From contig NZ_LN999828.1 in NCBI RefSeq assembly GCF_001517625.2, forward strand, positions 1 to 64,000: a DNA stretch of 64,000 bases, read 5' to 3'. Positions within the stretch are counted from its first letter, which is position 1; each line of letters opens with the position of its first letter. Shown piece after piece: positions 9,705 through 18,904 of this stretch. A model generated the notes under the pieces. The model ran no database searches. It was not told where the DNA came from and saw only the letters and a list, made by a program, of their open reading frames with translations. The position numbers and the translations under genes were made by a program. The stretch is from Clostridium sp. AT4 (lineage in GTDB: Bacteria; Bacillota; Clostridia; Lachnospirales; Lachnospiraceae).

Positions 9705-11894
9705 ATGAGTGTTGACGTTAAGACAAATGTGATTAAGAGAAATGGGGAAGAGGTAGACTTTAATTCCCAGAAGATCATAAATGCGGTTCACAAAGCAAAC
9801 GAAGAGGTAGACCGGCTTCATCAGATGAATGACTATCAGATTATCGCCATTGCAGATAATATTGCAAATAAGGTGAATGAATCCACTCATGCAGTGAATG
9901 TAGAGGATATTCAGGATATGGTGGAAACCGGGATCATGGCCATGAGAGGCTATGAGGTGGCACAGAAGTATGTACGCTACCGCTATAAGAGAGAGCTGAC
10001 CCGTAAGTCCAACACTACAGATAACGGGATCCTGTCCCTGTTAGACAATATCAATGAAGAGGTCAATCAGGAGAACTCCAATAAGAATCCGGTTATCAAT
10101 TCCACTCAGAGAGATTATATGGCAGGAGAGGTGAGCAAGGATTTATCCCGCCGTGTGCTGCTGCCGGAGGAGATCGTGAGAGCCCATGAGGAGGGCATTA
10201 TCCATTTCCATGATACGGATTATTTTGCACAGAGGGAGCACAACTGTGACCTTATCAATCTGGAGGATATGCTTCAGAACGGCACGGTTATCAGTGAAAC
10301 GCTGATCGAAAAGCCTCACAGCTTTTTTACGGCCTGCAATGTAACCACACAGATCGTTGCCCAGGTTGCCAGCAACCAGTACGGCGGCCAGTCCTTTACG
10401 CTGGCCCATCTGGCTCCCTTTGTGGATATCAGCCGTCAGAAGATCCGTAAAAATGTGATTGAGGAGCGCAAAGAGTGCGGAGAATCCTTAGATGAGGCAA
10501 TTATCTCAAAGGTAACGGAGCGCAGGCTGAGAGATGAGGTACGCAGCGGAATCCAGACCATTCAGTACCAGCTCATTACCCTGATGACCTGTAATGGACA
10601 GGCTCCCTTTGTAACCGTATTTATGTATCTGGATGAGGTGCCTGAGGGACAGACAAGGGATGACCTCGCCATGATCATCGAAGAGGTTCTGGTACAGAGG
10701 ATGCAGGGTGTGAAAAATGAAAAGGGCGTCTGGATTACGCCTGCATTCCCTAAGCTGATCTATGTGCTGGATGAGGATAACATTTCAGAGGAATCCAAAT
10801 ACTGGGGACTCACAGAGCTGGCTGCAAAATGTACGGCCAAGCGGATGGTTCCGGACTATATTTCTGCAAAAATCATGAAGGAATTAAAACAGGGGGATGT
10901 ATACCCCTGCATGGGCTGCCGTTCCTTTTTGACCGTTGAGGATTCCCAGAGAAATGCAGACGGAAGCCACAAATACTACGGCCGTTTTAATCAGGGCGTA
11001 GTGACGATCAATCTGGTAGATGTGGCCTGTTCCAGCGAGGGCGATATGGATGAATTCTGGAAGATTCTGGATGAACGTCTGGAGCTGTGCCACAGAGCCC
11101 TCAGATGCCGTCATGAGCGCCTGCTGGGCACGATTTCCGATGTGGCGCCGATTCTCTGGCAGAACGGCGCTCTGGCCCGCCTGAAAAAGGGAGAAAAGAT
11201 TGACCGTCTGCTCTTTGACGGCTATTCTACCATTTCTCTGGGCTATGCGGGCCTGTATGAAATGTGTATGAGGATGCTGGGCAAGTCCCATACCGATCCG
11301 GAGGCCAGACCCTTTGCACTGAAGGTAATGAAGCGTCTCAATGACAAGTGCAGGGAGTGGAAGGAGGCAGAGCATATCAGCTATTCCGTATACGGTACGC
11401 CTATGGAATCCACGACCTATAAGTTTTCTAAGTGCCTCCAGAAGCGTTTCGGAATCATTCCGGGCGTAACGGATAAAAATTATATTACAAACAGCTATCA
11501 TGTCCATGTGTCGGAGCAGATTGATGCCTTCAGCAAGCTGAAATTTGAGGCAGAGTTCCAAAAGCTGTCGCCGGGCGGTGCGGTAAGCTATGTGGAAGTC
11601 CCAAATATGCAGAACAACATTCCGGCTGTTTTATCTGTGATGAAGTTTATTTATAATAACATCATGTATGCGGAGCTGAATACGAAGAGCGATTACTGCG
11701 AATGCTGCGGCTATGACGGAGAAATGGCAATCAAGGAGGATGAATCCGGAAAGCTTATCTGGGAGTGCCCCAACTGCGGAAATCAGGATCAGAACCATAT
11801 GTTTGTAGCCCGCAGAACCTGTGGTTATATTGGAACCCAGTTCTGGAACCAGGGACGGACTCAGGAGATCAGAGACAGGGTGCTTCATCTGTAA
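9705..11894 (+). CDS. nrdD: Anaerobic ribonucleoside-triphosphate reductase (class III)
   Basis: An oxygen-sensitive glycyl-radical enzyme that reduces NTPs to dNTPs. The N-terminal ATP-cone spans about residues 5-95 (VIKRNGEEVDFNSQKI). The central reductase core contains REHNCDLINLEDML and CMGCRSFL. The C-terminal zinc site is CECCGYDG with CPNCGNQ. The radical-bearing loop is RRTCGYIGTQFWN, its glycine near residue 707. The length of 729 residues is normal. It is followed after 32 nt by its activase gene, and candidate NrdR boxes precede it. Confidence 0.98.
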   Translation: MSVDVKTNVIKRNGEEVDFNSQKIINAVHKANEEVDRLHQMNDYQIIAIADNIANKVNESTHAVNVEDIQDMVETGIMAMRGYEVAQKYVRYRYKRELTRKSNTTDNGILSLLDNINEEVNQENSNKNPVINSTQRDYMAGEVSKDLSRRVLLPEEIVRAHEEGIIHFHDTDYFAQREHNCDLINLEDMLQNGTVISETLIEKPHSFFTACNVTTQIVAQVASNQYGGQSFTLAHLAPFVDISRQKIRKNVIEERKECGESLDEAIISKVTERRLRDEVRSGIQTIQYQLITLMTCNGQAPFVTVFMYLDEVPEGQTRDDLAMIIEEVLVQRMQGVKNEKGVWITPAFPKLIYVLDEDNISEESKYWGLTELAAKCTAKRMVPDYISAKIMKELKQGDVYPCMGCRSFLTVEDSQRNADGSHKYYGRFNQGVVTINLVDVACSSEGDMDEFWKILDERLELCHRALRCRHERLLGTISDVAPILWQNGALARLKKGEKIDRLLFDGYSTISLGYAGLYEMCMRMLGKSHTDPEARPFALKVMKRLNDKCREWKEAEHISYSVYGTPMESTTYKFSKCLQKRFGIIPGVTDKNYITNSYHVHVSEQIDAFSKLKFEAEFQKLSPGGAVSYVEVPNMQNNIPAVLSVMKFIYNNIMYAELNTKSDYCECCGYDGEMAIKEDESGKLIWECPNCGNQDQNHMFVARRTCGYIGTQFWNQGRTQEIRDRVLHL

Positions 11895-11926
11895 GCGTTT
11901 TTGGGCCGGTCCGAAAGGAGAGCAGG

Positions 11927-12436
11927 ATGAATTACGGAAATATTAAGGAATGTGATATTGCAAACGGTCCAGGGGTCCGGGTCAGCCTCTTTGTATCCGG
12001 CTGCAGGCATCACTGTAAAGGCTGCTTTAATGCAGAAACCTGGGATTTTGGATACGGAAAACCGTTTACAGAGGAAACCGGCAGAGAGATTCTCAGGCTG
12101 CTGGAACCGTCCTATATCCAGGGTTTCACCGTTTTGGGCGGAGAACCTTTTGAGCCGGAGAACCAGCCGGCTGTGGCAGAGCTTTTAAAGCAGATCCGAA
12201 TGGTATATCCGCAGAAGGATATCTGGTGCTACAGCGGTTATCTTTATGATTCAGATATGCAGCCGGGAGGCAGGGTATACACAGAACATACGCAGGAGAT
12301 TTTAAAATGTCTGGATGTGCTGGTGGACGGTGAATTTGTGGAAGCAGAGAAGGATCTGACCCTGGTATTTCGGGGGAGCAGCAATCAGAGGCTTCTGAAG
12401 CTGAAAGACGGAATTGCCTGCGGAAACTGGCCGTAA
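11927..12436 (+). CDS. nrdG: Anaerobic ribonucleotide reductase activating protein NrdG
   Basis: A radical-SAM protein that installs the glycyl radical on NrdD. The cluster motif CRHHCKGC (CX3CX2C) lies near residue 26, followed by the GGEPF SAM-binding segment. The start is ATG 11927 after AAAGGAGAGC, giving 169 residues, the normal size. The longer in-frame extension back into nrdD has no ribosome-binding site. Confidence 0.97.
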   Translation: MNYGNIKECDIANGPGVRVSLFVSGCRHHCKGCFNAETWDFGYGKPFTEETGREILRLLEPSYIQGFTVLGGEPFEPENQPAVAELLKQIRMVYPQKDIWCYSGYLYDSDMQPGGRVYTEHTQEILKCLDVLVDGEFVEAEKDLTLVFRGSSNQRLLKLKDGIACGNWP

Positions 12437-12480
12437 GTATGAAATTTTTATGAAATAACAGGGGGGCAGCCAAGGCTTTC

Positions 12481-12509
12481 TTGCATAATTCATCAAATTG
12501 AATTATAAT
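12481..12509 (+). promoter_or_regulatory. Promoter of the choline-binding-type protein gene
   Basis: TTGCAT (12481-12486) and TATAAT (12504-12509) with a 17-nt spacer, 65 nt before the ATG. Confidence 0.75.
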
Positions 12510-12574
12510 GAAAATCAACCTGGCGGCGCCCCTGTATTGTAATCGGTGCTGTCTTTCTGGAAAGGAGAAGCAGT

Positions 12575-13396
12575 ATGAAGAGACGTTTTGGAGTAATGGC
12601 AATGGCCGCTGTATTGAGCGCAGCTTTGGCAGTTCCGGCTTATGCGGGTACATGGAAATATGTAAATGACCAGTGGAAGTATCAGCGGAGTGCGAATAAG
12701 TTTGCCTACAATGAATGGATTCAGGATAAGGGAAAGTATTATTATCTGGACAATGACGGTTATGTGACAACGGGCTGGCAGCAGATAGAGGGCCAGTGGT
12801 ATCATATGGACAGCACAGGAGCCATGGAAACCGGCTGGTTTAAAGACAGTGACAGCGGAAAATGGTACTATCTGTATCCAAGCGGTGTAATGGCGGTTAA
12901 TACAGTAATTGATGGAAGAACCATTGGAACAGACGGAGTGTGGGTACCGGAGGAAGGGGCGGTAGAGCCGTCGGACAGCGTTGATCTGTCTACCCAGCAG
13001 TTGGTTCAAAATATGGAAGGAATTTCCACAAAGGGATATTCGATCCTCACATCGGCCAGAACCGGAGGCGGGGAGCGCTGGGATAATGCGGTCCGGCTGA
13101 AGGGAAAAGGAAGCCATGTAATCTGCAATACCAACGGCGAATATCGGCTTTTATACGGTTCCTTCGGCCCATCGTCTTCTCAGTTTGACAGCGGCCTTAT
13201 GGCCAGAGTGACTGTTTATGGGGATAACGATCAGGTACTTTATACCTCTTCGGATATTCATCACAATGAGAAGGTAACCTACTTTGGAGTAGATGTCTCC
13301 GGACAGAACCAGATCAGAGTAGAGGTTTCCCTGTCAAAAGATAACGGGTATGATGATCCTGTGATTCTGTTTAATGGGCTGGCTTTATACAAATAG
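12575..13396 (+). CDS. Secreted choline/cell-wall-binding repeat protein with NPCBM-like C-terminal domain
   Basis: 273 residues with a clear Sec signal peptide cleaved near AYA (residues 22-24). Residues of about 28-125 form cell-wall-binding repeats rich in W, Y and G (WIQDKGKYYYLDNDGYVTTG, then two related units). A C-terminal beta-rich domain (about 140-273) ending in a VRVEVS-like strand pattern resembles an NPCBM carbohydrate-binding module. No catalytic domain is seen. The probable role is wall-attached glycan or teichoic-acid binding. It is monocistronic, between its own promoter and a strong terminator. Confidence 0.82.
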   Translation: MKRRFGVMAMAAVLSAALAVPAYAGTWKYVNDQWKYQRSANKFAYNEWIQDKGKYYYLDNDGYVTTGWQQIEGQWYHMDSTGAMETGWFKDSDSGKWYYLYPSGVMAVNTVIDGRTIGTDGVWVPEEGAVEPSDSVDLSTQQLVQNMEGISTKGYSILTSARTGGGERWDNAVRLKGKGSHVICNTNGEYRLLYGSFGPSSSQFDSGLMARVTVYGDNDQVLYTSSDIHHNEKVTYFGVDVSGQNQIRVEVSLSKDNGYDDPVILFNGLALYK

Positions 13397-13410
13397 AAAC
13401 ATAAGATAAT

Positions 13411-13480
13411 AAACTGCCGCAGTCAGAAGGCGATTCTTCAGGCATATGTCCTGGATGCGCGTTCTGGCTGCGGCAGTTTT
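13411..13480. terminator. Long bidirectional terminator
   Basis: AAACTGCCGCAG (13411-13422) is complementary to CTGCGGCAGTTTT (about 13468-13480). The arms carry A-runs and T-runs, so the structure can terminate both the + strand gene before it and the minus-strand lipoprotein gene after it. Confidence 0.85.
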
Positions 13481-13492
13481 CAGTTTATAGAT

Positions 13493-13888
13493 TTATTTTT
13501 CGGCCTTTTTAACAGAGATAACAGTTCCGGTAAACGCATCAACCTCACTTAATTCTCCGGTGTAGGTAACAGTAACCGTGTCACCGTTTTTTACATCAGA
13601 GAGCCCTTCAGGCGTTGCGTCAAAGGACAGGACAAAGGATGTGCCCTCGCTGTCGGTTATGTTAAACATAAAATCCTTGATTTCATCAATGGTGCCTGTA
13701 ATGGATGAGGTCTTGACATCCGTATCAGCGGAGGAGGCTTCAGCAGAAGGAGTGTCTGCGGACTCGGAAACTTGTGTGGAAACGGTTTCTTCTGCGGAAG
13801 AAACCGGCTGAGAAGAGGGCTGGGCCCCGCATCCGGTTGCCAAAATAAGGGAAACGGCTGCTGCTGCGAATAAATTTCTTTTTTTCAT
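13493..13888 (-). CDS. Small lipoprotein of unknown function
   Basis: 131 residues. The signal peptide has a lipobox ILATGC with the acylated cysteine near residue 20. A Ser/Glu/Thr-rich linker follows (about 25-60), then a compact domain (about 62-128) with beta-strand pattern such as GDTVTVTYTGEL, which looks like an OB-fold or small beta-barrel. ATG is preceded on the minus strand by GGAGGTTT. Not recognised beyond being an extracytoplasmic lipoprotein. It points towards the choline-binding gene and shares its terminator. Confidence 0.75.
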   Translation of the reverse strand: MKKRNLFAAAAVSLILATGCGAQPSSQPVSSAEETVSTQVSESADTPSAEASSADTDVKTSSITGTIDEIKDFMFNITDSEGTSFVLSFDATPEGLSDVKNGDTVTVTYTGELSEVDAFTGTVISVKKAEK

Positions 13889-14136
13889 AATAAACCTCCA
13901 TAAGTATATGCAATATATTTTTCAGTACATATGCTTAGACGGGAGGCGGGGTGAGAAAGTTGCAGAGAGAAAGTTATTTTTTTATTGTGCATTTTAAACA
14001 AAAAAGTGAAAATGTAATGTGAGGGGGGAAGATGGAAAAAACCATATAAAATATAAATTATATGCTCGATTGGAAATTTTAGAACATTAAAAAAATTGTG
14101 ATAATATACAAAAAATAATGAAATAATGAATGGATA

Positions 14137-14165
14137 TTGACATGAATGATAATGGGTGTTACAAT
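14137..14165 (+). promoter_or_regulatory. Strong promoter upstream of the nucleoside catabolic operon
   Basis: Consensus TTGACA (14137-14142) and TACAAT (14160-14165) with a 17-nt spacer. The AT-rich stretch 13889-14136 before it contains no gene that can be supported. Confidence 0.8.
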
Positions 14166-14207
14166 CGTAGCAACTTAATAAATAAAACATTTAACGTTGA
14201 TGAGCTC

Positions 14208-14240
14208 AAAAAGCCAGCCGTTTCGGTTGGCTTTTTTGTT
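14208..14240 (+). terminator. Intrinsic terminator inside the deoC leader
   Basis: AAGCCAGCC (14211-14219) pairs with GGTTGGCTT (14225-14233), followed by a T-rich tract. It lies only about 40 nt after the promoter and 150 nt before deoC. Either the promoter makes a short RNA or readthrough is controlled. A weaker second hairpin with a T tail, AAAAGTG (14283-14289) / CACTTTT (14303-14309), lies further down the leader. Confidence 0.75.
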
Positions 14241-14319
14241 TTTTGTGCACAAAGCGTTGAGTGTAGAATTTATCAGATTCAGAAAAGTGTCTGCCGGCAA
14301 ATCACTTTTTTGAATAAAA

Positions 14320-14333
14320 TGTTTTCGAAAACA
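14320..14333 (+). promoter_or_regulatory. Perfect 14-bp palindrome in the deoC leader
   Basis: TGTTTTCGAAAACA is a perfect palindrome 57 nt before the deoC start. It has the TG...CG...CA skeleton of a catabolite-response element but is not a full match. It may bind CcpA or a DeoR/LacI-type regulator encoded elsewhere. Confidence 0.5.
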
Positions 14334-14390
14334 AAGCGCAACCAGAAAAATGTAGATTCTGCAGATGCAGAGGAAAGAGGAAATGAACTT

Positions 14391-15068
14391 ATGAAAAAAG
14401 AGCTTATTTACCAGCATATTGATCACACATTATTGAAGGCGGTTTCTTCATGGGAAGATATTCATAAATTATGTGAAGAGGCAGTTGCGCATGGAATGGC
14501 ATCTGTCTGTATTCCGCCATCCTATATCAAGAGAGTACATGAGGTATATGGTGATAAGCTGAATATCTGTACAGTAATTGGTTTCCCCCTGGGATACAAT
14601 ACCACAGAAGTGAAACGGTCAGAAGTGGAGCAGGCAATTGCAGAGGGAGCCAAAGAAGTAGACATGGTTGTAAATCTGGGAGATGTAAAAAATGGAGATT
14701 TTGACCGTGTAACAGAAGAAATTGCTACTCTGAAACGTGCAGCAGGAGACAAGATCTTAAAGGTAATTATTGAAACCTGTTATCTGACAGAAGAAGAAAA
14801 GATTCGTCTTTGCAGGTGTGTGGCAGACGGAGGAGCAGATTATATCAAGACATCTACCGGATTTGGTACTGCAGGAGCAAAGATTGAAGATATCCGTCTT
14901 TTTAAAGAGAATCTTCCAAAAGATGAGGATGTAAAGATGAAGGCAGCCGGAGGCGTGAGAACCAGAGAAGATCTGGAACTGTTTTTAGAAGAGGGATGCG
15001 AGCGGATTGGAACCAGTTCTGCAATTAAGATACTGGAAGACGGCGAAAATAATAACGGGGCTTACTAA
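14391..15068 (+). CDS. deoC: Deoxyribose-phosphate aldolase
   Basis: Cleaves 2-deoxyribose-5-phosphate to acetaldehyde and glyceraldehyde-3-phosphate. The 225-residue TIM-barrel protein carries VCIPPSYI, DMVVNLGDVK, KVIIETCYL and the Schiff-base lysine in YIKTSTGFG (near residue 159). The start is ATG 14391 with AGAGGAAA upstream; the long in-frame extension upstream runs through the leader terminator and is not coding. First gene of a ten-gene operon that ends with deoB, whose product makes the substrate. Confidence 0.97.
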   Translation: MKKELIYQHIDHTLLKAVSSWEDIHKLCEEAVAHGMASVCIPPSYIKRVHEVYGDKLNICTVIGFPLGYNTTEVKRSEVEQAIAEGAKEVDMVVNLGDVKNGDFDRVTEEIATLKRAAGDKILKVIIETCYLTEEEKIRLCRCVADGGADYIKTSTGFGTAGAKIEDIRLFKENLPKDEDVKMKAAGGVRTREDLELFLEEGCERIGTSSAIKILEDGENNNGAY

Positions 15069-15099
15069 TTAGAGTTCAGATTGAGAAAGGAGAAGGATC

Positions 15100-16227
15100 A
15101 TGAAAAAAACGATGAAAAAAATAGGTGCAGCATTATTAGCAGCGATGATGGTTATGTCAGTAACAGGATGTTCTCAGGGCGGTAATACAGCAGGTACTTC
15201 AGCTGCAGGAGAAGGTGCTTCCGGTGCGGGTGCTGAGATTGCGATGATTGCAGATGGCGGAAGCATTGATGACCAGGGATTTAACCAGGGAACATATGAA
15301 GGCGTAAAACAGTATGGTGAGGAAAAAGGAATTTCCTACAAATATTATAAACCGGTAGAAAAGACAACAGATGCATATTTGTCAGCCATGGAATTGGCAA
15401 TCGAAGGCGGAGCAAAAATTATTGTAGCACCCGGCTTTCGGTTTACGGAGGCAATGTATGTAGCGCAGGATACATGGCCGGATCTTAAATTTGTTCTTCT
15501 GGATGGAGTTCCTTCCAGCAATGGAGATACAAAGATTGGTGAAAATACAGTAGGTATTCAGTATGCAGAGGAACAGGCCGGTTTTCTGGCCGGCTATGCA
15601 GCGGTTGTAGAAGGGTACAAAAAACTTGGCTTTATGGGAGGCGTTGCAACTCCGGCAGTTGTACGTTACGGATACGGTTTTATCCAGGGAGCTGAGGCTG
15701 CTGCAAAGGAAATGGGTGTGAGTGATGTACAGATGAATTACTATTATACAGGTACATTTGATGCTACTCCAGAAACTCAGACACTGGCAGCAACCTGGTA
15801 TCAGAATGGAACAGAGATTATTTTTGCATGCGGATCCGGTGTTGGTCAGTCTGTTATGGCAGCAGCTGATGCTTCTGCATCAGGCAAGTCCATTGGCGTA
15901 GATATTGACTGGGCAGGAGAATCTGAGACAGTTGTTACTTCTGCTATGAAATCTTTAAGCGGTACAGTATATCAGATGCTGGAGAAGTTCTACAGCGACA
16001 GTTTCCCGGGCGGAGAGAACATTATGATGGACGCATCCAACAAGGGTGTGGAACTTCCGATGGAAACCTCCAGATTTGAAACGTTTGATCAGGCTAAGTA
16101 TGATGAGGTTTATGGAAAACTGGCAGACGGCACATTTAAGCCGCTCCGCGATGTAAATGAAGAGGGAACTTCCTATACACTGGATCAGATTTCTGACGGA
16201 ACAATCGAGGTAACCGAAGTAAAATAA
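15100..16227 (+). CDS. BmpA/PnrA-type nucleoside ABC transporter substrate-binding lipoprotein
   Basis: 375 residues. The lipoprotein signal peptide ends at VTGCSQ, with acylated cysteine near 24. The Bmp family fold is recognisable from IAMIADGGSIDDQGFNQGTYEG, KIIVAPGFRF, VGIQYAEEQAGFLAGYAA and GVGQSVMAAA. Family members bind purine and pyrimidine nucleosides at the outer face of the membrane. It is followed by its ATPase and two permeases, so the import system is complete. Confidence 0.93.
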   Translation: MKKTMKKIGAALLAAMMVMSVTGCSQGGNTAGTSAAGEGASGAGAEIAMIADGGSIDDQGFNQGTYEGVKQYGEEKGISYKYYKPVEKTTDAYLSAMELAIEGGAKIIVAPGFRFTEAMYVAQDTWPDLKFVLLDGVPSSNGDTKIGENTVGIQYAEEQAGFLAGYAAVVEGYKKLGFMGGVATPAVVRYGYGFIQGAEAAAKEMGVSDVQMNYYYTGTFDATPETQTLAATWYQNGTEIIFACGSGVGQSVMAAADASASGKSIGVDIDWAGESETVVTSAMKSLSGTVYQMLEKFYSDSFPGGENIMMDASNKGVELPMETSRFETFDQAKYDEVYGKLADGTFKPLRDVNEEGTSYTLDQISDGTIEVTEVK

Positions 16228-16257
16228 AGAGTATTCAGCTAGTGGGATGCCGGGAGA

Positions 16258-17784
16258 ATGAATATGGAATATGTAATTGAAATGTTGGGAATCCGAAAGG
16301 AATTCCCAGGAATTGTTGCAAATGATAATGTAACACTTCAGCTAAAACGTGGTGAAATTCATGCATTACTGGGAGAGAACGGTGCAGGAAAATCAACATT
16401 GATGAGCGTACTGTTTGGTATGTATCAGCCAGAAGCCGGTGAGATACGCAAGAATGGACAGGTTGTACATATAAAGAATCCCAACGACGCAAATAAGCTG
16501 GGAATTGGTATGGTTCATCAGCATTTTAAGCTGGTTCATAACTTTACGGTTCTGGAGAATGTAATTCTGGGTGTGGAAACCACCCAGAAGGGGCTTCTGA
16601 AAATGGATGAGGCCCGCAAAAAGGTAGTAAGCCTGTCGGAAAAATATGGGCTGAAGATTGATCCAGACGCATTGATTTCTGATATTACAGTAGGTATGCA
16701 GCAGAGAGTAGAGATTTTAAAGATGCTGTATCGTGATAATGAAATATTGATTTTTGATGAACCAACCGCTGTTCTGACTCCTCAGGAGATTGATGAACTG
16801 ATCAAGGTTATGAAGAATCTGGCAGCAGAAGGCAAGTCGATCCTGTTTATTACCCATAAACTCAATGAGATAAAAGAGGCCGCTAACCGCTGTACAGTAC
16901 TGCGAAAAGGAAGATATGTAGGTACGATTGACGTTGCTTCCACCACCAAAGAAGAAATGTCTGAAATGATGGTGGGAAGAAAAGTAAATTTACAGATTGA
17001 TAAGGGAGACTATAATCCGGGTGAATGTGTGCTGGCTGTAGAAGACTTAAGCGTAAAGAATCATTTTACAGGAAAGCTGTCTGTCAATCATGTATCGTTT
17101 GATGTAAAGGCAGGAGAAATTGTCTGTATTGCAGGAATTGACGGAAACGGACAAAGTGAACTTGTATATGCTCTTACAGGACTGACACCGACTGAGAGCG
17201 GATCGATTCACTTGAAAGGTCAGGATTTTACTCACATGAGTATCAGAGAGCGCAATACTCATGGACTTGGACATATCCCGGAAGACCGTCATAAACACGG
17301 ATTGGTTCTGGACTATGATCTGGCATATAATACAGTACTCCAGAGTTATTTTGAAAAAAAGTTCCAAAATCATGGTTTCTTAAAAGAGCGGGAGATTTAC
17401 AGCTATGCAGACGGACTGATTCAGTCGTTTGATATCCGCTGCGGACAGGGAGGTAAGACCATCTCCAGAAGTATGTCCGGAGGCAATCAGCAGAAGATCA
17501 TTATTGCAAGAGAGATTGACCGTAATCCGGATCTTTTAATCGCTGTGCAGCCTACAAGAGGTCTGGATGTAGGTGCGATCGAATACATCCATAAGCAGTT
17601 AGTCGCGCAGAAGAAGGCGGGAAAAGGGGTTCTTCTGGTATCCCTGGAACTGGATGAGGTTATGAGTATCAGTGACCGTATTCTGGTAATGTATGAAGGT
17701 GAGATCGTTGCCGATTTAAAACCGGAGGATGTAACGGTACAGGAACTGGGACTCTATATGGCAGGGTCCAAAAGGAGGGCATAG
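16258..17784 (+). CDS. Nucleoside ABC transporter ATP-binding protein (double ABC domains)
   Basis: 508 residues with two ABC modules. The first has Walker A GENGAGKST (near residue 40) and Walker B LIFDEPTAVL. The second has a degenerate P-loop GIDGNGQSE and an SMSGGNQQK signature. This matches the sugar/nucleoside importer class (RbsA/YufO type). It energises uptake with the two permeases that follow within 3 and 13 nt spacings. Confidence 0.95.
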   Translation: MNMEYVIEMLGIRKEFPGIVANDNVTLQLKRGEIHALLGENGAGKSTLMSVLFGMYQPEAGEIRKNGQVVHIKNPNDANKLGIGMVHQHFKLVHNFTVLENVILGVETTQKGLLKMDEARKKVVSLSEKYGLKIDPDALISDITVGMQQRVEILKMLYRDNEILIFDEPTAVLTPQEIDELIKVMKNLAAEGKSILFITHKLNEIKEAANRCTVLRKGRYVGTIDVASTTKEEMSEMMVGRKVNLQIDKGDYNPGECVLAVEDLSVKNHFTGKLSVNHVSFDVKAGEIVCIAGIDGNGQSELVYALTGLTPTESGSIHLKGQDFTHMSIRERNTHGLGHIPEDRHKHGLVLDYDLAYNTVLQSYFEKKFQNHGFLKEREIYSYADGLIQSFDIRCGQGGKTISRSMSGGNQQKIIIAREIDRNPDLLIAVQPTRGLDVGAIEYIHKQLVAQKKAGKGVLLVSLELDEVMSISDRILVMYEGEIVADLKPEDVTVQELGLYMAGSKRRA

Positions 17785-17787
17785 AAC

Positions 17788-18891
17788 GTGAAAAGAAAAT
17801 CTCTTCCATCCGGCGTTTCCAGTTTTCTGGCGTCTGTTATGGCAATTCTTCTGGGAATGCTTGTCGGATTGATTATTTTAGTAGCAAGTAATCCGGCACA
17901 GGCAGGTCAGGGCTTTACAGCAATTCTTCTGGGCGGTCTGTCAAACTTAAAGAACATGGGGCAGGTACTGTACTATGCAACACCTTTGATCATGACAGGT
18001 TTATCTGTGGGATTTGCCAGTAAGACCGGACTTTTCAATATCGGAGCATCCGGTCAGTTTATCGTCGGGGCATTCGCAGCAGTGTTTGTAGGTGTACGTT
18101 TTACATTTTTACCGGGTGCTCTTCACTGGATCGTAGCTCTTTTAGCAGCGATTCTGGCTGGTGCTTTATGGGGAATGGTTCCTGGTATTTTAAAAGCAAC
18201 AAGAAACGTAAATGTGGTAATTGGATGTATCATGATGAATTATATTGGAATGTATTCTGTGAATGCTCTGGTGAGTGCGTTCATTTATGATCCGCTGCAG
18301 AGTCAGTCTCTTCCGGTAGACGCAGATGCAATTCTTCCAAAGATGGGAATGGATATGATCTTCCGCTATAATAACCGTCCATCCAGTGCTAATGCGGGAA
18401 TTCTGATTGCAATTCTGTCAGGTGTTGCAATTTGGGTCATCCTCCAAAAGACTGTGTTTGGTTATGAATTGAAAGCCTGCGGCTATAACAGTGAAGCAGG
18501 CCGTTATGCAGGTATGAATGAAAAGAAAAATGTGATTTCTTCTATGGCAATTGCAGGTGCTCTGGCTGGTCTGGGCGGCGGTTTGCTTTACCTTGCAGGT
18601 TCCGGAAACGGAATTCAGGTAGTAGATACGCTGGCAGCAGAAGGCTTTAACGGTATTCCGGTAGCGCTGCTTGCTATGAATAATCCAATCGGTATTATCT
18701 TCTCCGGTATTTTTATCGCATACTTAAAGGTGGGCGGAGATCAGATGCAGCTGTATAATTTCGTTCCTGAGGTTATCGATATTATTATTTCTGTAATTAT
18801 CTATTTCAGTGCATTTGCGTTGGTATTCAGGGGTGTAGTCAGCAAGGTATTCTCGGGGAAAAAGACGGATACGGCAGATAAGACGGCGTGA
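17788..18891 (+). CDS. Nucleoside ABC transporter permease (YufP type)
   Basis: 367 residues, GTG start preceded by GGAGGGCATAGAAC. Multiple hydrophobic helices and the BPD_transp_2 motif (KACGYNSEAGRYAGM, then ALAGLGGGLLYLAG). It forms a heterodimeric channel with the next gene product. Confidence 0.93.
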   Translation: MKRKSLPSGVSSFLASVMAILLGMLVGLIILVASNPAQAGQGFTAILLGGLSNLKNMGQVLYYATPLIMTGLSVGFASKTGLFNIGASGQFIVGAFAAVFVGVRFTFLPGALHWIVALLAAILAGALWGMVPGILKATRNVNVVIGCIMMNYIGMYSVNALVSAFIYDPLQSQSLPVDADAILPKMGMDMIFRYNNRPSSANAGILIAILSGVAIWVILQKTVFGYELKACGYNSEAGRYAGMNEKKNVISSMAIAGALAGLGGGLLYLAGSGNGIQVVDTLAAEGFNGIPVALLAMNNPIGIIFSGIFIAYLKVGGDQMQLYNFVPEVIDIIISVIIYFSAFALVFRGVVSKVFSGKKTDTADKTA

Positions 18892-18904
18892 AAGGAGAAG
18901 TGAC

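Noticed and set aside
10884-11561. A 225-codon frame on the minus strand inside nrdD
   Set aside because: Antisense shadow of a gene with complete family motifs.
14320-14333. Consensus cre site for CcpA
   Set aside because: Only the TG..CG..CA skeleton matches; position 4 and others deviate, so it is reported only as a palindrome.
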